A DNA stretch of 64,000 nt from Periweissella cryptocerci (GTDB lineage Bacteria; Bacillota; Bacilli; Lactobacillales; Lactobacillaceae): contig NZ_CP037940.1 in assembly GCF_004358325.1 (NCBI RefSeq), positions 2,232,001 to 2,296,000 on the forward strand. Reading direction: 5' to 3'. The notes beneath the pieces were generated by a model. It did not search any database, was not told where the DNA came from, and worked only from the letters and a program-made list of their open reading frames with translations. This document shows, piece by piece, positions 40,612-50,119 of the stretch (position 1 is its first letter; every line of letters begins with the position of its first letter). The position numbers were made by a program, and so were the translations under genes.

Positions 40612-41943
40612 ATGGTGGAACAGCAATATTTAACGGTGAGCGCGCTCACGAGTTATTTAAAACGAAAATTTGATGCTGATCCGTACTTGGATCGGGTTTA
40701 TTTAACCGGTGAAATTTCAAACTGGCGCCAACGACCAAACCATCAATATTTCAACTTGAAGGATAATGATGCTAAAATTAGTGTCACAATGTTCAAAGGA
40801 GCCTTTCAAAAAATTAAATTTCAACCTGAAGAGGGAATGAAAGTTTTAGTGACTGGTCGCGTTTCTTTATATGAACCCCAAGGAACATATCAAATTATTA
40901 TTGATTCCATGCAACCAGATGGGGTCGGTGATTTATATAAGGCGTACGAACAATTAAAAAATAAACTGAGTGCTGAGGGATTATTTGATCGATTCAAGCA
41001 ACCCTTACCAAGATTTCCAAAGCGTATTGCCGTAATCACTTCACCAAGTGGTGCGGTAATTCGGGATATTATCACGACGACACAACGGCGCTACCCAATT
41101 GCACAATTAGTTTTGTTTCCAACAATTGTACAGGGTGACAAATCAGCAGCCGATATTGTGAAGCGATTGCAACAAGTCAACGCCTTGGATTTTGACACGG
41201 TTATTATCGGCCGTGGTGGTGGCTCGATTGAAGACTTATGGCCATTCAACGAAGAAAAAGTTGCCCACGCGATTGCAGATATGCAGATTCCAGTGATTAG
41301 TTCAGTCGGACACGAAACAGATACAACGATTGCTGATTTGGTTGCCGATGTCCGTGCAGCGACACCGACTGCAGCTGCTGAATTAGCGACACCACGTTTG
41401 GACGAAGAGTTGTTGCACATTCAGGAATTACAAAACCGGCTACGCAATGCAATGGAAAGCCGGGTAAAATACGCTACGCAACTGGTTAATAAGCAGCTTG
41501 CGTCATATGTATTCACACAACCTAATCGTCTGTATGATGGTTATGTTCAACGAGTGGATCGTGCTAGTGAACAATTGTTGCATGCAATGCAACGGCAATT
41601 TAGTGTCAAGCAACAAGCATATGCCCTGTTAGCACAACGGTTGCCACTGACCAATTATCAACAAAAAATCCACCAATCAGTGGAACACATTCAAACTTTG
41701 GAGGCTCGACTGCAACGGGCTTATGCCAATTTATTGCAGGTTAAGCGCCAACAAATGGCAAAGACTGCGAATGCTTTGAATCTTGTGTCACCACTGACTA
41801 TTTTAGGACGTGGTTATAGCCTAGTACAGGTTGATGATAAGGTTGTGAAAACCGTTGCTGATTTGCAAGTAGCCGATGAAATTACCATTCGGATACTTGA
41901 TGGGACTGTGACTGCAAACGTAATTGATATAAAAAAGGAATAA
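40612..41943 (+). CDS. xseA: Exodeoxyribonuclease VII large subunit
   Basis: A 443-residue protein: an N-terminal OB fold ([11 protein letters not shown]...GEISNW, 10-36), then the catalytic domain with [12 protein letters not shown] (about 142-153), [16 protein letters not shown] (about 201-216) and [27 protein letters not shown] (about 225-251), then a coiled-coil region. It degrades single-stranded DNA from both ends together with XseB. It begins three bases after folD. Confidence 0.96.
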   Translation: MVEQQYLTVSALTSYLKRKFDADPYLDRVYLTGEISNWRQRPNHQYFNLKDNDAKISVTMFKGAFQKIKFQPEEGMKVLVTGRVSLYEPQGTYQIIIDSMQPDGVGDLYKAYEQLKNKLSAEGLFDRFKQPLPRFPKRIAVITSPSGAVIRDIITTTQRRYPIAQLVLFPTIVQGDKSAADIVKRLQQVNALDFDTVIIGRGGGSIEDLWPFNEEKVAHAIADMQIPVISSVGHETDTTIADLVADVRAATPTAAAELATPRLDEELLHIQELQNRLRNAMESRVKYATQLVNKQLASYVFTQPNRLYDGYVQRVDRASEQLLHAMQRQFSVKQQAYALLAQRLPLTNYQQKIHQSVEHIQTLEARLQRAYANLLQVKRQQMAKTANALNLVSPLTILGRGYSLVQVDDKVVKTVADLQVADEITIRILDGTVTANVIDIKKE

Positions 41944-41947
41944 AAAA

Positions 41948-42178
41948 ATGCCAGCAAAAAAGAAGAACTTTGAAGAAAATTTAAGTGACTTAGAAGCGAT
42001 TGTTTCACAATTAGAACGTGGCGATGTACCTTTGGAAGAAGCCTTAACACAATTTCAAACTGGGGTTAAGTTGAGTCAAGAACTCCAAAAGACACTTGGT
42101 GACGCTGAAAAAACTTTAACCAAGATGATGAATGAAGATGGACAAGAAGTTCCGTTTGATACGAATGCTAATGAGTAA
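41948..42178 (+). CDS. xseB: Exodeoxyribonuclease VII small subunit
   Basis: A 76-residue helical protein with [27 protein letters not shown], the XseB signature. Several copies bind the XseA coiled coil. It starts four bases after xseA. Confidence 0.94.
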   Translation: MPAKKKNFEENLSDLEAIVSQLERGDVPLEEALTQFQTGVKLSQELQKTLGDAEKTLTKMMNEDGQEVPFDTNANE

Positions 42179-42196
42179 GAGTGGAAGTAATAAATT

Positions 42197-43057
42197 ATGA
42201 CGCAAAACTATCGAGATTTTTATGATGAATACGTGCCCTTGATTTCAAAACAAATGGCGACTGACTTGGCGACTTTAGATGCCCCAGCAGTGCTCAAGGA
42301 AGCAATGTTATATTCAATTAACGCTGGTGGTAAACGGTTACGGCCACTAATGACGTTGGCAATTTACCACGCATTCGGTCACACAATTGATACGTCAATT
42401 ATTCGAGTAGCTAGCGCTTTGGAATTAGTTCACACATACTCATTGATTCACGATGACTTGCCTGCAATGGACAATGATGATTTGCGTCGCGGATTACCAA
42501 CTAGCCACAAACGATTTGGTGAAGCGAATGCTATCTTGGCCGGGGATGCACTGTTAACACAAGCATTTGTCTGGTTAGCGAATAATCAATTACCAGCCAC
42601 AGTTCAAGTGCAATTAGTTCGTCAATTGGCAGTAGCTGCTGGCGCGACTGGAATGGTGGGTGGCCAAGTTGAAGATATGCTTGGCGCACAAAAGACGTAT
42701 GATTTAAGCGAATTACAACAAGTGCATAATCGAAAAACGGGTGCTTTATTGAGTTATGCTACACAGGCTGGGGCGTTAATGGCGCAAGTTGATGTAGCAA
42801 TTGTGAAGCAACTTGGTGAGTTTGGACAAGTGTACGGGTTAGCATTTCAAATCCAAGATGACTTGTTAGACGTCACGGACAACACCGATTTTGAACGTAA
42901 TACTTATCCAAAACTATTAGGTCTCGATGGTGCAAAAGCAGCGCTTCAAACCAATGTAGAGCATGCGCGCCAAATCATCGAACAAATTGCAGCGACAGTT
43001 ACTTTTGACCATGAATTAGTAAGTGGTTTCTTAAGTTATTTTGAAAGGAAAAATTAA
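42197..43057 (+). CDS. ispA: Polyprenyl synthetase (farnesyl/geranyl diphosphate synthase)
   Basis: A 286-residue prenyltransferase. The first aspartate-rich motif DDLPAMDNDD is at about 93-102, and the second, QIQDDLLDVTD, near 218. It condenses IPP with allylic diphosphates to make C15 or C20 chains for quinone and undecaprenol synthesis. In Bacillus the next gene is dxs; it is missing here, which fits the mevalonate pathway of lactic acid bacteria. The stop overlaps the tlyA start by one base. Confidence 0.93.
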   Translation: MTQNYRDFYDEYVPLISKQMATDLATLDAPAVLKEAMLYSINAGGKRLRPLMTLAIYHAFGHTIDTSIIRVASALELVHTYSLIHDDLPAMDNDDLRRGLPTSHKRFGEANAILAGDALLTQAFVWLANNQLPATVQVQLVRQLAVAAGATGMVGGQVEDMLGAQKTYDLSELQQVHNRKTGALLSYATQAGALMAQVDVAIVKQLGEFGQVYGLAFQIQDDLLDVTDNTDFERNTYPKLLGLDGAKAALQTNVEHARQIIEQIAATVTFDHELVSGFLSYFERKN

Positions 43058-43896
43058 TGGCTGATAAAGAACGTGTCGATATTCTTCTAGTACAACAAGG
43101 TTTATTCGATACTCGTGAACAAGCTAAACGGGCAATTATGGCAGGACAAATCCTTGGTGCCAATGAAGAACGTTTGGACAAACCTGGGGTTAAAATCCCT
43201 GTAACCACTGAATTACACATGAAGGGTGCCCCAATGCCTTACGTTTCACGTGGTGGGTTTAAGCTTGAAAAAGCACTGCAAGCATTTAATATCAATGTGA
43301 CTGGTAAAACAGTGTTAGATATTGGATCATCAACAGGTGGGTTCACCGATGTAGTCCTCCAAAATGGGGCCAAAATGTCATATGCATTAGATGTGGGTAC
43401 CAATCAATTAGCATGGAAATTACGTTCAGATGAACGGGTAGTGGTAATGGAAAATACTAATTTCCGTTATTCAAAATTAGGTGACTTCACGGCAGGACAA
43501 CCAAACTTTGCGACGATTGATGTGTCATTTATTTCATTACATTTAATTTTGCCACCATTGCGCGATATTATTGCTGAAAACGGTGAAGTGGTTGCATTGA
43601 TTAAACCTCAATTTGAAGCCGGACGGGAAAATGTTGGGAAGCATGGGATTGTGCGTGACCAATCGGTTCATAAGATGGTCTTAACAGATATCATCGCTTT
43701 CGCTGTTAAAAGTGGTTACACTGTTGAAAATCTTGATTTTTCACCAATTAAAGGTGGAGAAGGTAATATTGAATTTTTAGTACATTTACGGGCAACGCAA
43801 ACACCAAGCATTACGCCAGGGGTAGATATTGAAGCCACCCAACTTGCTGCTTATGACCAATTGAACCGTAAGGATATGCCAAATAAAGAGGTCTAG
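43057..43896 (+). CDS. tlyA: TlyA-family rRNA 2'-O-methyltransferase / hemolysin A homologue
   Basis: A 279-residue protein with an N-terminal S4 RNA-binding domain (ERVDILLVQQGLFDTREQAKRAI, 4-26) and an FtsJ-type methyltransferase domain with SAM motif VLDIGSSTGGFTDV (about 87-100) and TIDVSFISL (about 152-160). TlyA proteins methylate cytidines in 16S and 23S rRNA. Bacillus YqxC sits in the same place before argR (ahrC). The start overlaps the ispA stop (TAATG), suggesting coupling. Confidence 0.93.
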   Translation: MADKERVDILLVQQGLFDTREQAKRAIMAGQILGANEERLDKPGVKIPVTTELHMKGAPMPYVSRGGFKLEKALQAFNINVTGKTVLDIGSSTGGFTDVVLQNGAKMSYALDVGTNQLAWKLRSDERVVVMENTNFRYSKLGDFTAGQPNFATIDVSFISLHLILPPLRDIIAENGEVVALIKPQFEAGRENVGKHGIVRDQSVHKMVLTDIIAFAVKSGYTVENLDFSPIKGGEGNIEFLVHLRATQTPSITPGVDIEATQLAAYDQLNRKDMPNKEV

Positions 43897-43898
43897 CT

Positions 43899-44351
43899 AT
43901 GAAAAAAAGTGAACGGCACCGTTTGATTCGGCAGTTAATTATGCAGCAGACATTTTCGCGACAGGAAGAACTAGTTAGCGCGTTGGAAGTTGCTACTGAT
44001 GAAAAATTTACCCAAGCAACAATTAGTCGAGACGTTAAAGAAATGCACCTGGTTAAGGCACGGATTAGCGATGGAACATATCGTTATGAAGTTTCTCAAG
44101 CCGGTGAAATGCTTGGAGAAAGTCGGTTGTCGCGGCTATTACGTAATAACATCCAGTCAATGGCGGTTCAAAATTCAATGATTATGCTGCAAGTTGTCCC
44201 AGGGTCTGGGGCGGTATTGGGAAACTTGTTGGATACGATGGCTTATGACGATGTCTTCGGCACGCTCAGTGATGATGCTAAAGTCATGATTTTCATGAAA
44301 GACGGGCGCGATGGACGTCGATTTGCTGCCAAACTACGTGATTTATTGTAA
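43899..44351 (+). CDS. argR: Arginine repressor ArgR/AhrC
   Basis: A 150-residue protein with an N-terminal winged helix (KSERHRLIRQLIMQQTFSRQEELVSAL, with TQATISRDVKEMHLVK as recognition region near 41-56) and a C-terminal hexamerisation/arginine-binding domain (PGSGAVLGNLLDT near 97-109, GTLSDDAKVMIFM near 116-128). It senses arginine and controls its metabolism, but its genetic place before recN is conserved in Firmicutes. AGAGG precedes the ATG. Confidence 0.94.
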   Translation: MKKSERHRLIRQLIMQQTFSRQEELVSALEVATDEKFTQATISRDVKEMHLVKARISDGTYRYEVSQAGEMLGESRLSRLLRNNIQSMAVQNSMIMLQVVPGSGAVLGNLLDTMAYDDVFGTLSDDAKVMIFMKDGRDGRRFAAKLRDLL

Positions 44352-44409
44352 TTAATAAGGATGATAACCGGGCATCTTTAAGCATTGTAAATAATAAGGA
44401 GGTGCAGTG

Positions 44410-46110
44410 ATGCTGCGCGAACTTTCAATTGATAATTTCGCTATTATTCCACACTTGAATGTTGATTTTAGCACTGGAATGACGGTACTTTCTGGTGAAA
44501 CTGGAGCCGGTAAATCAATAATTATTGATGCCGTGGGCTTATTAGCTGGCGGTCGTGGCTCACAAGAATTTATTCGGACGGGGAGTGATAAAGCTATTTT
44601 GCAAGCAGCTTTTGAACTCAATCAAGAAAATAATTTGACCCTCCAAATGCTTGATCAGTTGGGGATTGAACATAGTGATGGTCAGCTGATATTGCAACGT
44701 GAAATTCAACGCAGTGGTCGCAATGTCATCCGAATTAATGGTATTTTGGCTAATTTAGCAACGTTAAAACAAGTTGGCGAAACGTTAGTCGATATTCATG
44801 GGCAAAACGAACACCAAGAACTGATGCAGCCTGAAAAACATCTCGGTATGTTGGATGAATACGCAACTAAGCAAATCAGCGCATTACTGAGCGCATATCA
44901 AGCCAAATATCAGGCCTACCAAAAAGTATTAGCAGCGGTAAAAAAGAAGCAAGCTAACGAACAAGAATGGGCGCAACGGTTAGATATGCTGAAATTCCAA
45001 GTTGAAGAGTTGGAAAATGCAGAACTGGTAGCTGGTGAAGAAGCTGAATTGATGGCGGAACGGGATCGTTTGAATAACTTTCAAAAAATCGTTGAGGCGC
45101 TTGAAGCAACCAATGCGAATTTGAATGGGGATGAAGATCAAGGCGCTTTGGACAGTGTTGGTGAAGCAATGAATGTGATGCAATCAATTGAGAACATTGA
45201 CGACCAATACCGTGAAATAAGTGAAGCGATTGCTAGTGCATTTTATGCTTTACAAGAAGCTGCTAATGACGCTGTGCGCCAAAGTGATTTACTTGAATAC
45301 GATGAAGGCCGACTAAACGAAATCGAAACGCGGCTTGAACAACTCCACCAATTAGAACGCAAGTATGGTGATTCAGTAGAAGTTATGATGACCTATCTAG
45401 ATAAAATTAAGCAAGAATATCTGGAAATGCAGACTGCTAATGCCGATGGCTCGGAGTTGGAACAACAATTAGCAACATTGACGGCTGATTTACAGCAAGC
45501 GGGTCAGAAACTTTCACAAGTAAGACAAACACAAGGTGAAAAGCTAGCCGGTGCAATTCATGAACAACTTAAAGATTTGTACATGGATAAAGCAGTCTTC
45601 TCCGTTTATTTTAAGCCAACAACTAATTTCTTTCCTACAGGAATAGATGACGTTGAATTTTATATTCAAACTAATCCTGGTGAAGATGCCAAACCACTAG
45701 CCAAGATTGCTTCTGGTGGTGAGTTATCACGAATGATGCTGGCAATGAAAACTATTTTTGCCCAATCACAAGGGATTACCGCCATCATTTTTGATGAAGT
45801 GGATACAGGGGTGTCAGGTCGCGTTGCACAAGCAATTGCGGAAAAGATTGCCGATATAGCTAGCTACTCGCAAGTTCTAACTATTACACATTTACCACAA
45901 GTTGCGGCAATGGCTGATCAACACTTCTTTATTGAAAAGAAAATCATCGGAAAACGTACTGAAACATCACTGACCGTACTTGAAGATGATCAACGAGCAC
46001 AAGAAATTGCGCGGATGTTGAGTGGGACTGAAGTGACAGAATTAGCACTGGCTAATGCGGAAGAACTATTAAAATTAGCACGCGCGCGAAAGGAATCTCA
46101 CCATGCATAA
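44410..46110 (+). CDS. recN: DNA repair protein RecN
   Basis: A 566-residue SMC-like ATPase with Walker A GETGAGKS at 29-36, a coiled-coil middle, a signature SGGELSRMMLA near 437-447 and Walker B IIFDEVDTGVSG near 460-471. It acts early in double-strand break repair. ATG 44410 follows AAGGAGGTG by 5 bases; GTG 44407 just upstream is less likely. The stop overlaps the next gene by 8 bases. Confidence 0.96.
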   Translation: MLRELSIDNFAIIPHLNVDFSTGMTVLSGETGAGKSIIIDAVGLLAGGRGSQEFIRTGSDKAILQAAFELNQENNLTLQMLDQLGIEHSDGQLILQREIQRSGRNVIRINGILANLATLKQVGETLVDIHGQNEHQELMQPEKHLGMLDEYATKQISALLSAYQAKYQAYQKVLAAVKKKQANEQEWAQRLDMLKFQVEELENAELVAGEEAELMAERDRLNNFQKIVEALEATNANLNGDEDQGALDSVGEAMNVMQSIENIDDQYREISEAIASAFYALQEAANDAVRQSDLLEYDEGRLNEIETRLEQLHQLERKYGDSVEVMMTYLDKIKQEYLEMQTANADGSELEQQLATLTADLQQAGQKLSQVRQTQGEKLAGAIHEQLKDLYMDKAVFSVYFKPTTNFFPTGIDDVEFYIQTNPGEDAKPLAKIASGGELSRMMLAMKTIFAQSQGITAIIFDEVDTGVSGRVAQAIAEKIADIASYSQVLTITHLPQVAAMADQHFFIEKKIIGKRTETSLTVLEDDQRAQEIARMLSGTEVTELALANAEELLKLARARKESHHA

Positions 46111-46498
46111 ATTAGTAGCAATGTTCAAATTGGAACCAATGGTTAAGTTAAATGACCTCTGGCGCGTGGCATACCGTAATGGTTACGATAAGCCACGGAT
46201 TTTAAAACGGATGTCAATGTATGAAATGCTATGGTTTGTGGTTTGGGCGACATTTACCTTTTTAACAATTAAGGGTGATTTAGCGTATTTTGGAATGGCC
46301 ATGTTGATTGCATGGCTTTGGTGGTTCTACTATGGACCAATCGTTTCGATTATTGATACTGATTCTGGCAGAATTCGGCGGCTATCACGCAAGGACTACC
46401 GTCAGTATCGCTTGCAGTTCCGAGGCAAGGTTGCGTTTCCAACTTATGAAGAAGTTGGTATTAGTCCAGAAGAAAAAATCCCCAACCGTAAAAACTAG
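46103..46498 (+). CDS. Hypothetical two-span membrane protein after recN
   Basis: A 131-residue protein with two hydrophobic segments (about 44-62 and 66-82) and basic ends. I do not recognise a family. The ATG overlaps the recN stop by 8 bases (ATGCATAA), so it is probably co-translated. The final charged part (RKDYRQYRLQF) may be cytosolic. Function unknown. Confidence 0.7.
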   Translation: MHKLVAMFKLEPMVKLNDLWRVAYRNGYDKPRILKRMSMYEMLWFVVWATFTFLTIKGDLAYFGMAMLIAWLWWFYYGPIVSIIDTDSGRIRRLSRKDYRQYRLQFRGKVAFPTYEEVGISPEEKIPNRKN

Positions 46499-46682
46499 CG
46501 ATTATCAACGTTTTCGTCGTTATGTCTAAGACCGTTTGCCGGTGGTCATGCAGGTATAGCCACGGGAGGCGCGTGCGTGCTACATTAACTAGTGCGAATC
46601 GCAAAAGGTACAATTATGGGAATAGATGTGGTATACTAATTCCTGTTAGCAAAAGAGTTTAAGATTTCTTTTGATAGAAAGC
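46499..46682. other. Spacer between recN unit and infC promoter
   Basis: About 185 bp without a gene or clear terminator. GTGGTCATGCAGGTATAGCCAC (46531-46552) could form a weak hairpin. Nothing else supported. Confidence 0.4.
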
Positions 46683-46711
46683 TTGACTTTGGCGCCTAAA
46701 TATTATATGAT
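46683..46711 (+). promoter_or_regulatory. Promoter of infC-rpmI-rplT
   Basis: TTGACT (46683-46688), 17 bases, TATGAT (46706-46711). One of the best promoters in the window. Confidence 0.85.
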
Positions 46712-46727
46712 ATTTTCTGTTGAGAAA

Positions 46728-46860
46728 ACAAAGCAGGAGCACCCGCTTCTCGCCTCAGTGATAAATACGTCGCTAGGCTAGATATTCTTAAAACCATGAT
46801 GAATGATTTTATGAGCGGGTTTACGTATAGCAATGTACGTGAACCCTCTTTTGTTTTCAA
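46728..46860 (+). promoter_or_regulatory. Ribosomal protein L20-type leader with terminator
   Basis: The transcript carries AAAGCAGGAGCACCCGCTTC, a hallmark of the Gram-positive infC leader, and then GGGTTTACGTA/TACGTGAACCC (about 46818-46845) followed by TCTTTTGTTTT, a terminator. In Bacillus L20 binds such a leader to repress infC-rpmI-rplT; the same is inferred here. Confidence 0.82.
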
Positions 46861-46887
46861 GCAAATAAACTTTTGGAGGACAAAGCC

Positions 46888-47415
46888 ATAGCACAAGCTC
46901 GACCACAACAAGATTTGGTAAATGACAAGATTCGCGCACGTGAAGTTCGGTTGATCACAGATGATGGTGACAAGGGTGTTTTACCTACGTCAGAAGCATT
47001 ACAAATGGCAATCAATCAAGATATGGACTTAGTATTGGTACAAGCCACTGCTAAGCCACCTGTTGCGAAGATCATGGACTACGGTAAGTTCAAGTTCGAC
47101 GCACAAAAACGTCAACGTGAAGCTCGCAAGAATCAAAAAATTGTGACTGTCAAAGAAGTACGTCTTTCACCAGTGATTGATGAAAATGACTTCAACACCC
47201 GTTTGAAGGCAGCGATTAAGTTCTTGGGTCAAGGTAACAAAGTTAAAGCGTCAATTCGCTTTAAGGGACGTGCCATCACCCACAAAGAAATTGGTCGTGC
47301 GGTCTTAGATCGGTTGGCTGAAGCCACTAAAGATATCGCCAAGGTTGAACAACGCGCTAAGATGGACGGTCGTAGCATGTTCTTGGTTCTTGCGCCAAAA
47401 GAAAACAACAAGTAG
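46888..47415 (+). CDS. infC: Translation initiation factor IF-3 (AUA start codon)
   Basis: A 175-residue protein: N-terminal [22 protein letters not shown], and C-terminal [19 protein letters not shown] with the basic DNA/RNA-binding patches, matching IF-3. The start is ATA at 46888, 8 bases after GGAGG (46875-46879). No ATG, GTG or usable TTG exists: the TTG at 46873 overlaps the binding site itself. IF-3 rejects non-standard starts, so such a start (ATT in E. coli) gives autoregulation. Heads the infC-rpmI-rplT operon. Confidence 0.93.
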   Translation: MAQARPQQDLVNDKIRAREVRLITDDGDKGVLPTSEALQMAINQDMDLVLVQATAKPPVAKIMDYGKFKFDAQKRQREARKNQKIVTVKEVRLSPVIDENDFNTRLKAAIKFLGQGNKVKASIRFKGRAITHKEIGRAVLDRLAEATKDIAKVEQRAKMDGRSMFLVLAPKENNK

Positions 47416-47471
47416 AGTTGCGTCTACAAGTTAAAAAAGAAAGCTATTAAATTATTCGGAGGAATTCTATT

Positions 47472-47669
47472 ATGCCTAAGCAAAAGACACACCGCGCTTC
47501 AGCAAAGCGTTTCAAGAAGACTGCCAACGGTGGCTTGAAGTCAGCTAATGCCTTCACTTCACACCGTTTCCACGGTAAGACTAAGAAGCAACGTCGTCAA
47601 CTTCGTGGTACTTCAATGATGAACCACACTACTTTGAAGACATACAACAAGTTGCTCTCAAACATCTAA
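47472..47669 (+). CDS. rpmI: 50S ribosomal protein L35
   Basis: A 65-residue, strongly basic protein starting [28 protein letters not shown] precedes the ATG. It lies between infC and rplT as in other Firmicutes. Confidence 0.96.
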   Translation: MPKQKTHRASAKRFKKTANGGLKSANAFTSHRFHGKTKKQRRQLRGTSMMNHTTLKTYNKLLSNI

Positions 47670-47738
47670 TTTACTTTAGATAAAAAGTAGCTTTATAACG
47701 AAACGTAAAAAACATAGATATTCTAGGAGGAACTTCCC

Positions 47739-48098
47739 ATGCGTGTTAAGGGTGGAACAGTGACGCGTGCTCGTCGCAAAAAAATGATCAAGTTGGCCAA
47801 GGGTTACCGTGGACAACGTCACATCAACTTTAAGGTTGCTAAGCAATCAGTAATGCAATCATACTACTATGCATTCCGCGATCGTAAGAAGACTAAGTCT
47901 AACTTCCGTAAGCTTTGGATTGCTCGTATCAACGCTGCTGCTCGTATGAACGGTTTGTCATACAGCAAGTTGATGCACGGTTTGACTCTTGCAGGTTCAA
48001 CTTTGAACCGTAAGATGCTTGCTGACCTTGCAGTAACTGATGAAGCTTCATTTACCAAATTAGCTGACATGGCTAAGAAGGCACTTGAAACTAAGTAA
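47739..48098 (+). CDS. rplT: 50S ribosomal protein L20
   Basis: A 119-residue basic protein starting [25 protein letters not shown], with the C-terminal [24 protein letters not shown]. It binds 23S rRNA early in assembly and in Bacillus represses its own operon via the leader upstream of infC. AGGAGGAA precedes the ATG. A strong terminator follows. Confidence 0.97.
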   Translation: MRVKGGTVTRARRKKMIKLAKGYRGQRHINFKVAKQSVMQSYYYAFRDRKKTKSNFRKLWIARINAAARMNGLSYSKLMHGLTLAGSTLNRKMLADLAVTDEASFTKLADMAKKALETK

Positions 48099-48113
48099 TT
48101 AGTATATGACTGA

Positions 48114-48155
48114 GAGTTGTGGTTAATGTTTTCATTAACCGCAGCTCTTTTCTTT
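48114..48155 (+). terminator. Rho-independent terminator after rplT
   Basis: GAGTTGTGGTTAAT pairs with ATTAACCGCAGCTC around GTTTTC, followed by TTTTC. A fragment of the mobile element follows immediately. Confidence 0.9.
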
Positions 48156-48268
48156 TGCCATTAAACGATAGACCACAGTGGCATGGAAAAAACACTGACA
48201 ATAGAACCCCAGTAATTCGATGATTGAAAAGTACGGAAACGACAAGCCACGCTAGAATAAATAGAACC
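48156..48268 (+). mobile_element. Structured MITE-like element, copy 8 (3' fragment)
   Basis: It matches the 3' module of copy 7: ACCACAGTGGCATG, then CCCCAGTAATTCGATGA, then GAAAAGTACGGAAACG, and ends GCCACGCTAGAATAAATAGAACC. The left end with the TCTGACGTGG core is missing. Confidence 0.75.
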
Positions 48269-48358
48269 AATACTTTCGCAACCGAGGGTGCCCACTTCAT
48301 GCTAAAATAGTAGTTGAGTTGGACTTAATTAACCAAAAACTGGAATGGGGTATTTATT

Positions 48359-48700
48359 ATGAGTAAAGAAACTGTTTTTGAAAACCTGAAAAATTTTGTG
48401 ACCCGTGATTCACGTGTACGCGCGATTGGTACTACTACAACCGCTGCGGTTGATTTAGATGTAACTTTGTTTGTCACACAAATGAGTTTATTTAAAAATA
48501 CAGACTGGTTGAACTTTCTCGGTGATTATAAATTTACTGAAACAAAGTTGAGTCAAGAAGACACTGAACCTGCTCATTTAAAAATGTTATTTGACGATGG
48601 TACTGAGGTTGTGCTCCACATTGCCCCAACTTTTGAAAAACGATTCTTTGTTAAAAATGCTCATAATCAAATATTAGCTGATAAGGATGCTGCGAAGTAA
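48359..48700 (+). CDS. Degenerate nucleotidyltransferase-like protein (AadE half)
   Basis: A 113-residue protein that resembles the N-terminal part of the next gene's product: ENLKNFVTRDSRVRAIGTTTTAAVDLDVTLFV lines up with QLQAIVTADPHIRALGLEGS...DIDATVFV. The GS loop of the fold is lost (GTTTT) while a D-x-D like pair remains, so catalysis is doubtful. The TAA stop and the next ATG share an A at 48700, so the two are probably coupled. Probable diverged partial duplicate of the neighbouring gene. Confidence 0.6.
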   Translation: MSKETVFENLKNFVTRDSRVRAIGTTTTAAVDLDVTLFVTQMSLFKNTDWLNFLGDYKFTETKLSQEDTEPAHLKMLFDDGTEVVLHIAPTFEKRFFVKNAHNQILADKDAAK

Positions 48701-49548
48701 TGTCACGTGATGATATTTGGCAGCAATTACAAGCTATCGTGACCGCTGACCCGCACATTCGAGCACTGGGACTTGAGGGTTCACTCAGCAACCCAATAAG
48801 CGTGGCTGATGAACGTAGTGATATTGATGCAACGGTATTTGTAGATGTGATGGCTCGCTTTAGTCCGGAGTGGTTTGATCAATTTGGCCCGGTTATTATT
48901 GTGCAGTCCTTCATGGATACTAGTCTTTTTCATGAGAGTGGTACAGCGTGGCAAGTGGAATTAATGCGTTTGCAAAACGGGGTACGCTTGGATTTAAAAA
49001 TTGCACCAGTAGCGGACATTACTGAGTACTTGGCTAGCGATAGTCTAAATCAATTAGTATTGAATAAAGATGGTGAACTTGGCCGTCCTAGTTCTGAACG
49101 TGACTTTATCACAAATGAGCCCTCTGAGACTGAATTTAACGAAACGCTCAATGAATTTTATTGGCAAGCTGGTAATATCAGTAAGGGACTCAAACGGAAA
49201 CAATTGATTTATGCCAATGAAATGTTCAATCAGCATTTACGCCCTGAAATGTTACGTGTTTTAGCTTGGCAGATTAGTCGCCAGTCGGATTGGGAAATCA
49301 ATCTAGGATTTGAATATAAATATTTAGGCGCCTATATTGCGCTTAGCGACCTGCAAATGCTGAACGCGACTTATGTCCAAGATTCCATATCACACACTCA
49401 TCACAGCCTGTATGTGGCATTAAAACTCATGGGACGCTTGGCGCGGACCTTTGCGGGACAGCAAAACTGGCAATTACCGGTATTTGTTGCTCGGGTCGAA
49501 CAAGAACTCGGGGTGGCTGCTAGTGAAACCGATGAAAATAAACTATAA
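48700..49548 (+). CDS. AadE/ANT(6)-like nucleotidyltransferase
   Basis: A 282-residue protein resembling the ANT(6) adenylyltransferase family: GLEGSLSNP (22-30), DERSDIDATVFV (35-46) with two aspartates, LRLDLKIAP with a third acidic residue near 97-105, and a helical C-terminal half. Members transfer AMP to streptomycin, but chromosomal homologues often have unknown targets; resistance cannot be concluded. It follows the partial homologue with a one-base overlap. The neighbouring yqeG operon starts 40 bp downstream. Confidence 0.75.
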   Translation: MSRDDIWQQLQAIVTADPHIRALGLEGSLSNPISVADERSDIDATVFVDVMARFSPEWFDQFGPVIIVQSFMDTSLFHESGTAWQVELMRLQNGVRLDLKIAPVADITEYLASDSLNQLVLNKDGELGRPSSERDFITNEPSETEFNETLNEFYWQAGNISKGLKRKQLIYANEMFNQHLRPEMLRVLAWQISRQSDWEINLGFEYKYLGAYIALSDLQMLNATYVQDSISHTHHSLYVALKLMGRLARTFAGQQNWQLPVFVARVEQELGVAASETDENKL

Positions 49549-49588
49549 TAGGTAAGATAACGTAATTAGAACAAAAGGACAGAAATTA

Positions 49589-50119
49589 ATGCTAAATAAA
49601 TTTGCCCCAACTTGGATGGTGGACGTTGCTTATAAGGTCACACCGGAACAGTTGAAAGCACACGGAATAAAAGCGGTGCTTTCAGACTTAGATAATACTT
49701 TGATTGCTTGGAATAACCCAGAGGGTACACCTGAGTTGCGCGCCTGGATGGACGCACTTGCGCAGGCTGAAATTCCATTGGTGGTAGTTTCAAACAACTC
49801 CCACGATCGAATTAGCCGGGCGGTAGCCCCACTAGGATTACAATTTGTTTCACGGGCATTTAAGCCATTAACACGTGGAATTAATCAAGCCGTCAAAGAT
49901 CTCGGGTTAACAAAGGACGAAGTAGTCATGGTTGGTGATCAACTAATGACTGATATTTGGGCTTCTAACAATGCCGGCGTTCGCAGTATCTTAGTGAAGC
50001 CTTTGTTGGAAACTGATCAATGGAACACACGAATTAACCGTTTTATTGAAAAACCTGTTAAGAAGGGGATGCTTAAAGGCAACCCAGAATTGAAGTGGAT
50101 GGATAATATTAATGACTGA
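49589..50119 (+). CDS. yqeG: YqeG-family HAD phosphatase
   Basis: A 176-residue HAD enzyme: SDLDNTLIAW (about 32-41) with the DxD pair, VVSNNS, and GDQLMTDIWASNNAG near 117-131. Family members dephosphorylate unknown substrates. Gene order yqeG-yqeH-yhbY-nadD-yqeK-rsfS-yqeM follows Bacillus (aroE absent). The stop overlaps yqeH by 8 bases. Confidence 0.92.
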   Translation: MLNKFAPTWMVDVAYKVTPEQLKAHGIKAVLSDLDNTLIAWNNPEGTPELRAWMDALAQAEIPLVVVSNNSHDRISRAVAPLGLQFVSRAFKPLTRGINQAVKDLGLTKDEVVMVGDQLMTDIWASNNAGVRSILVKPLLETDQWNTRINRFIEKPVKKGMLKGNPELKWMDNIND

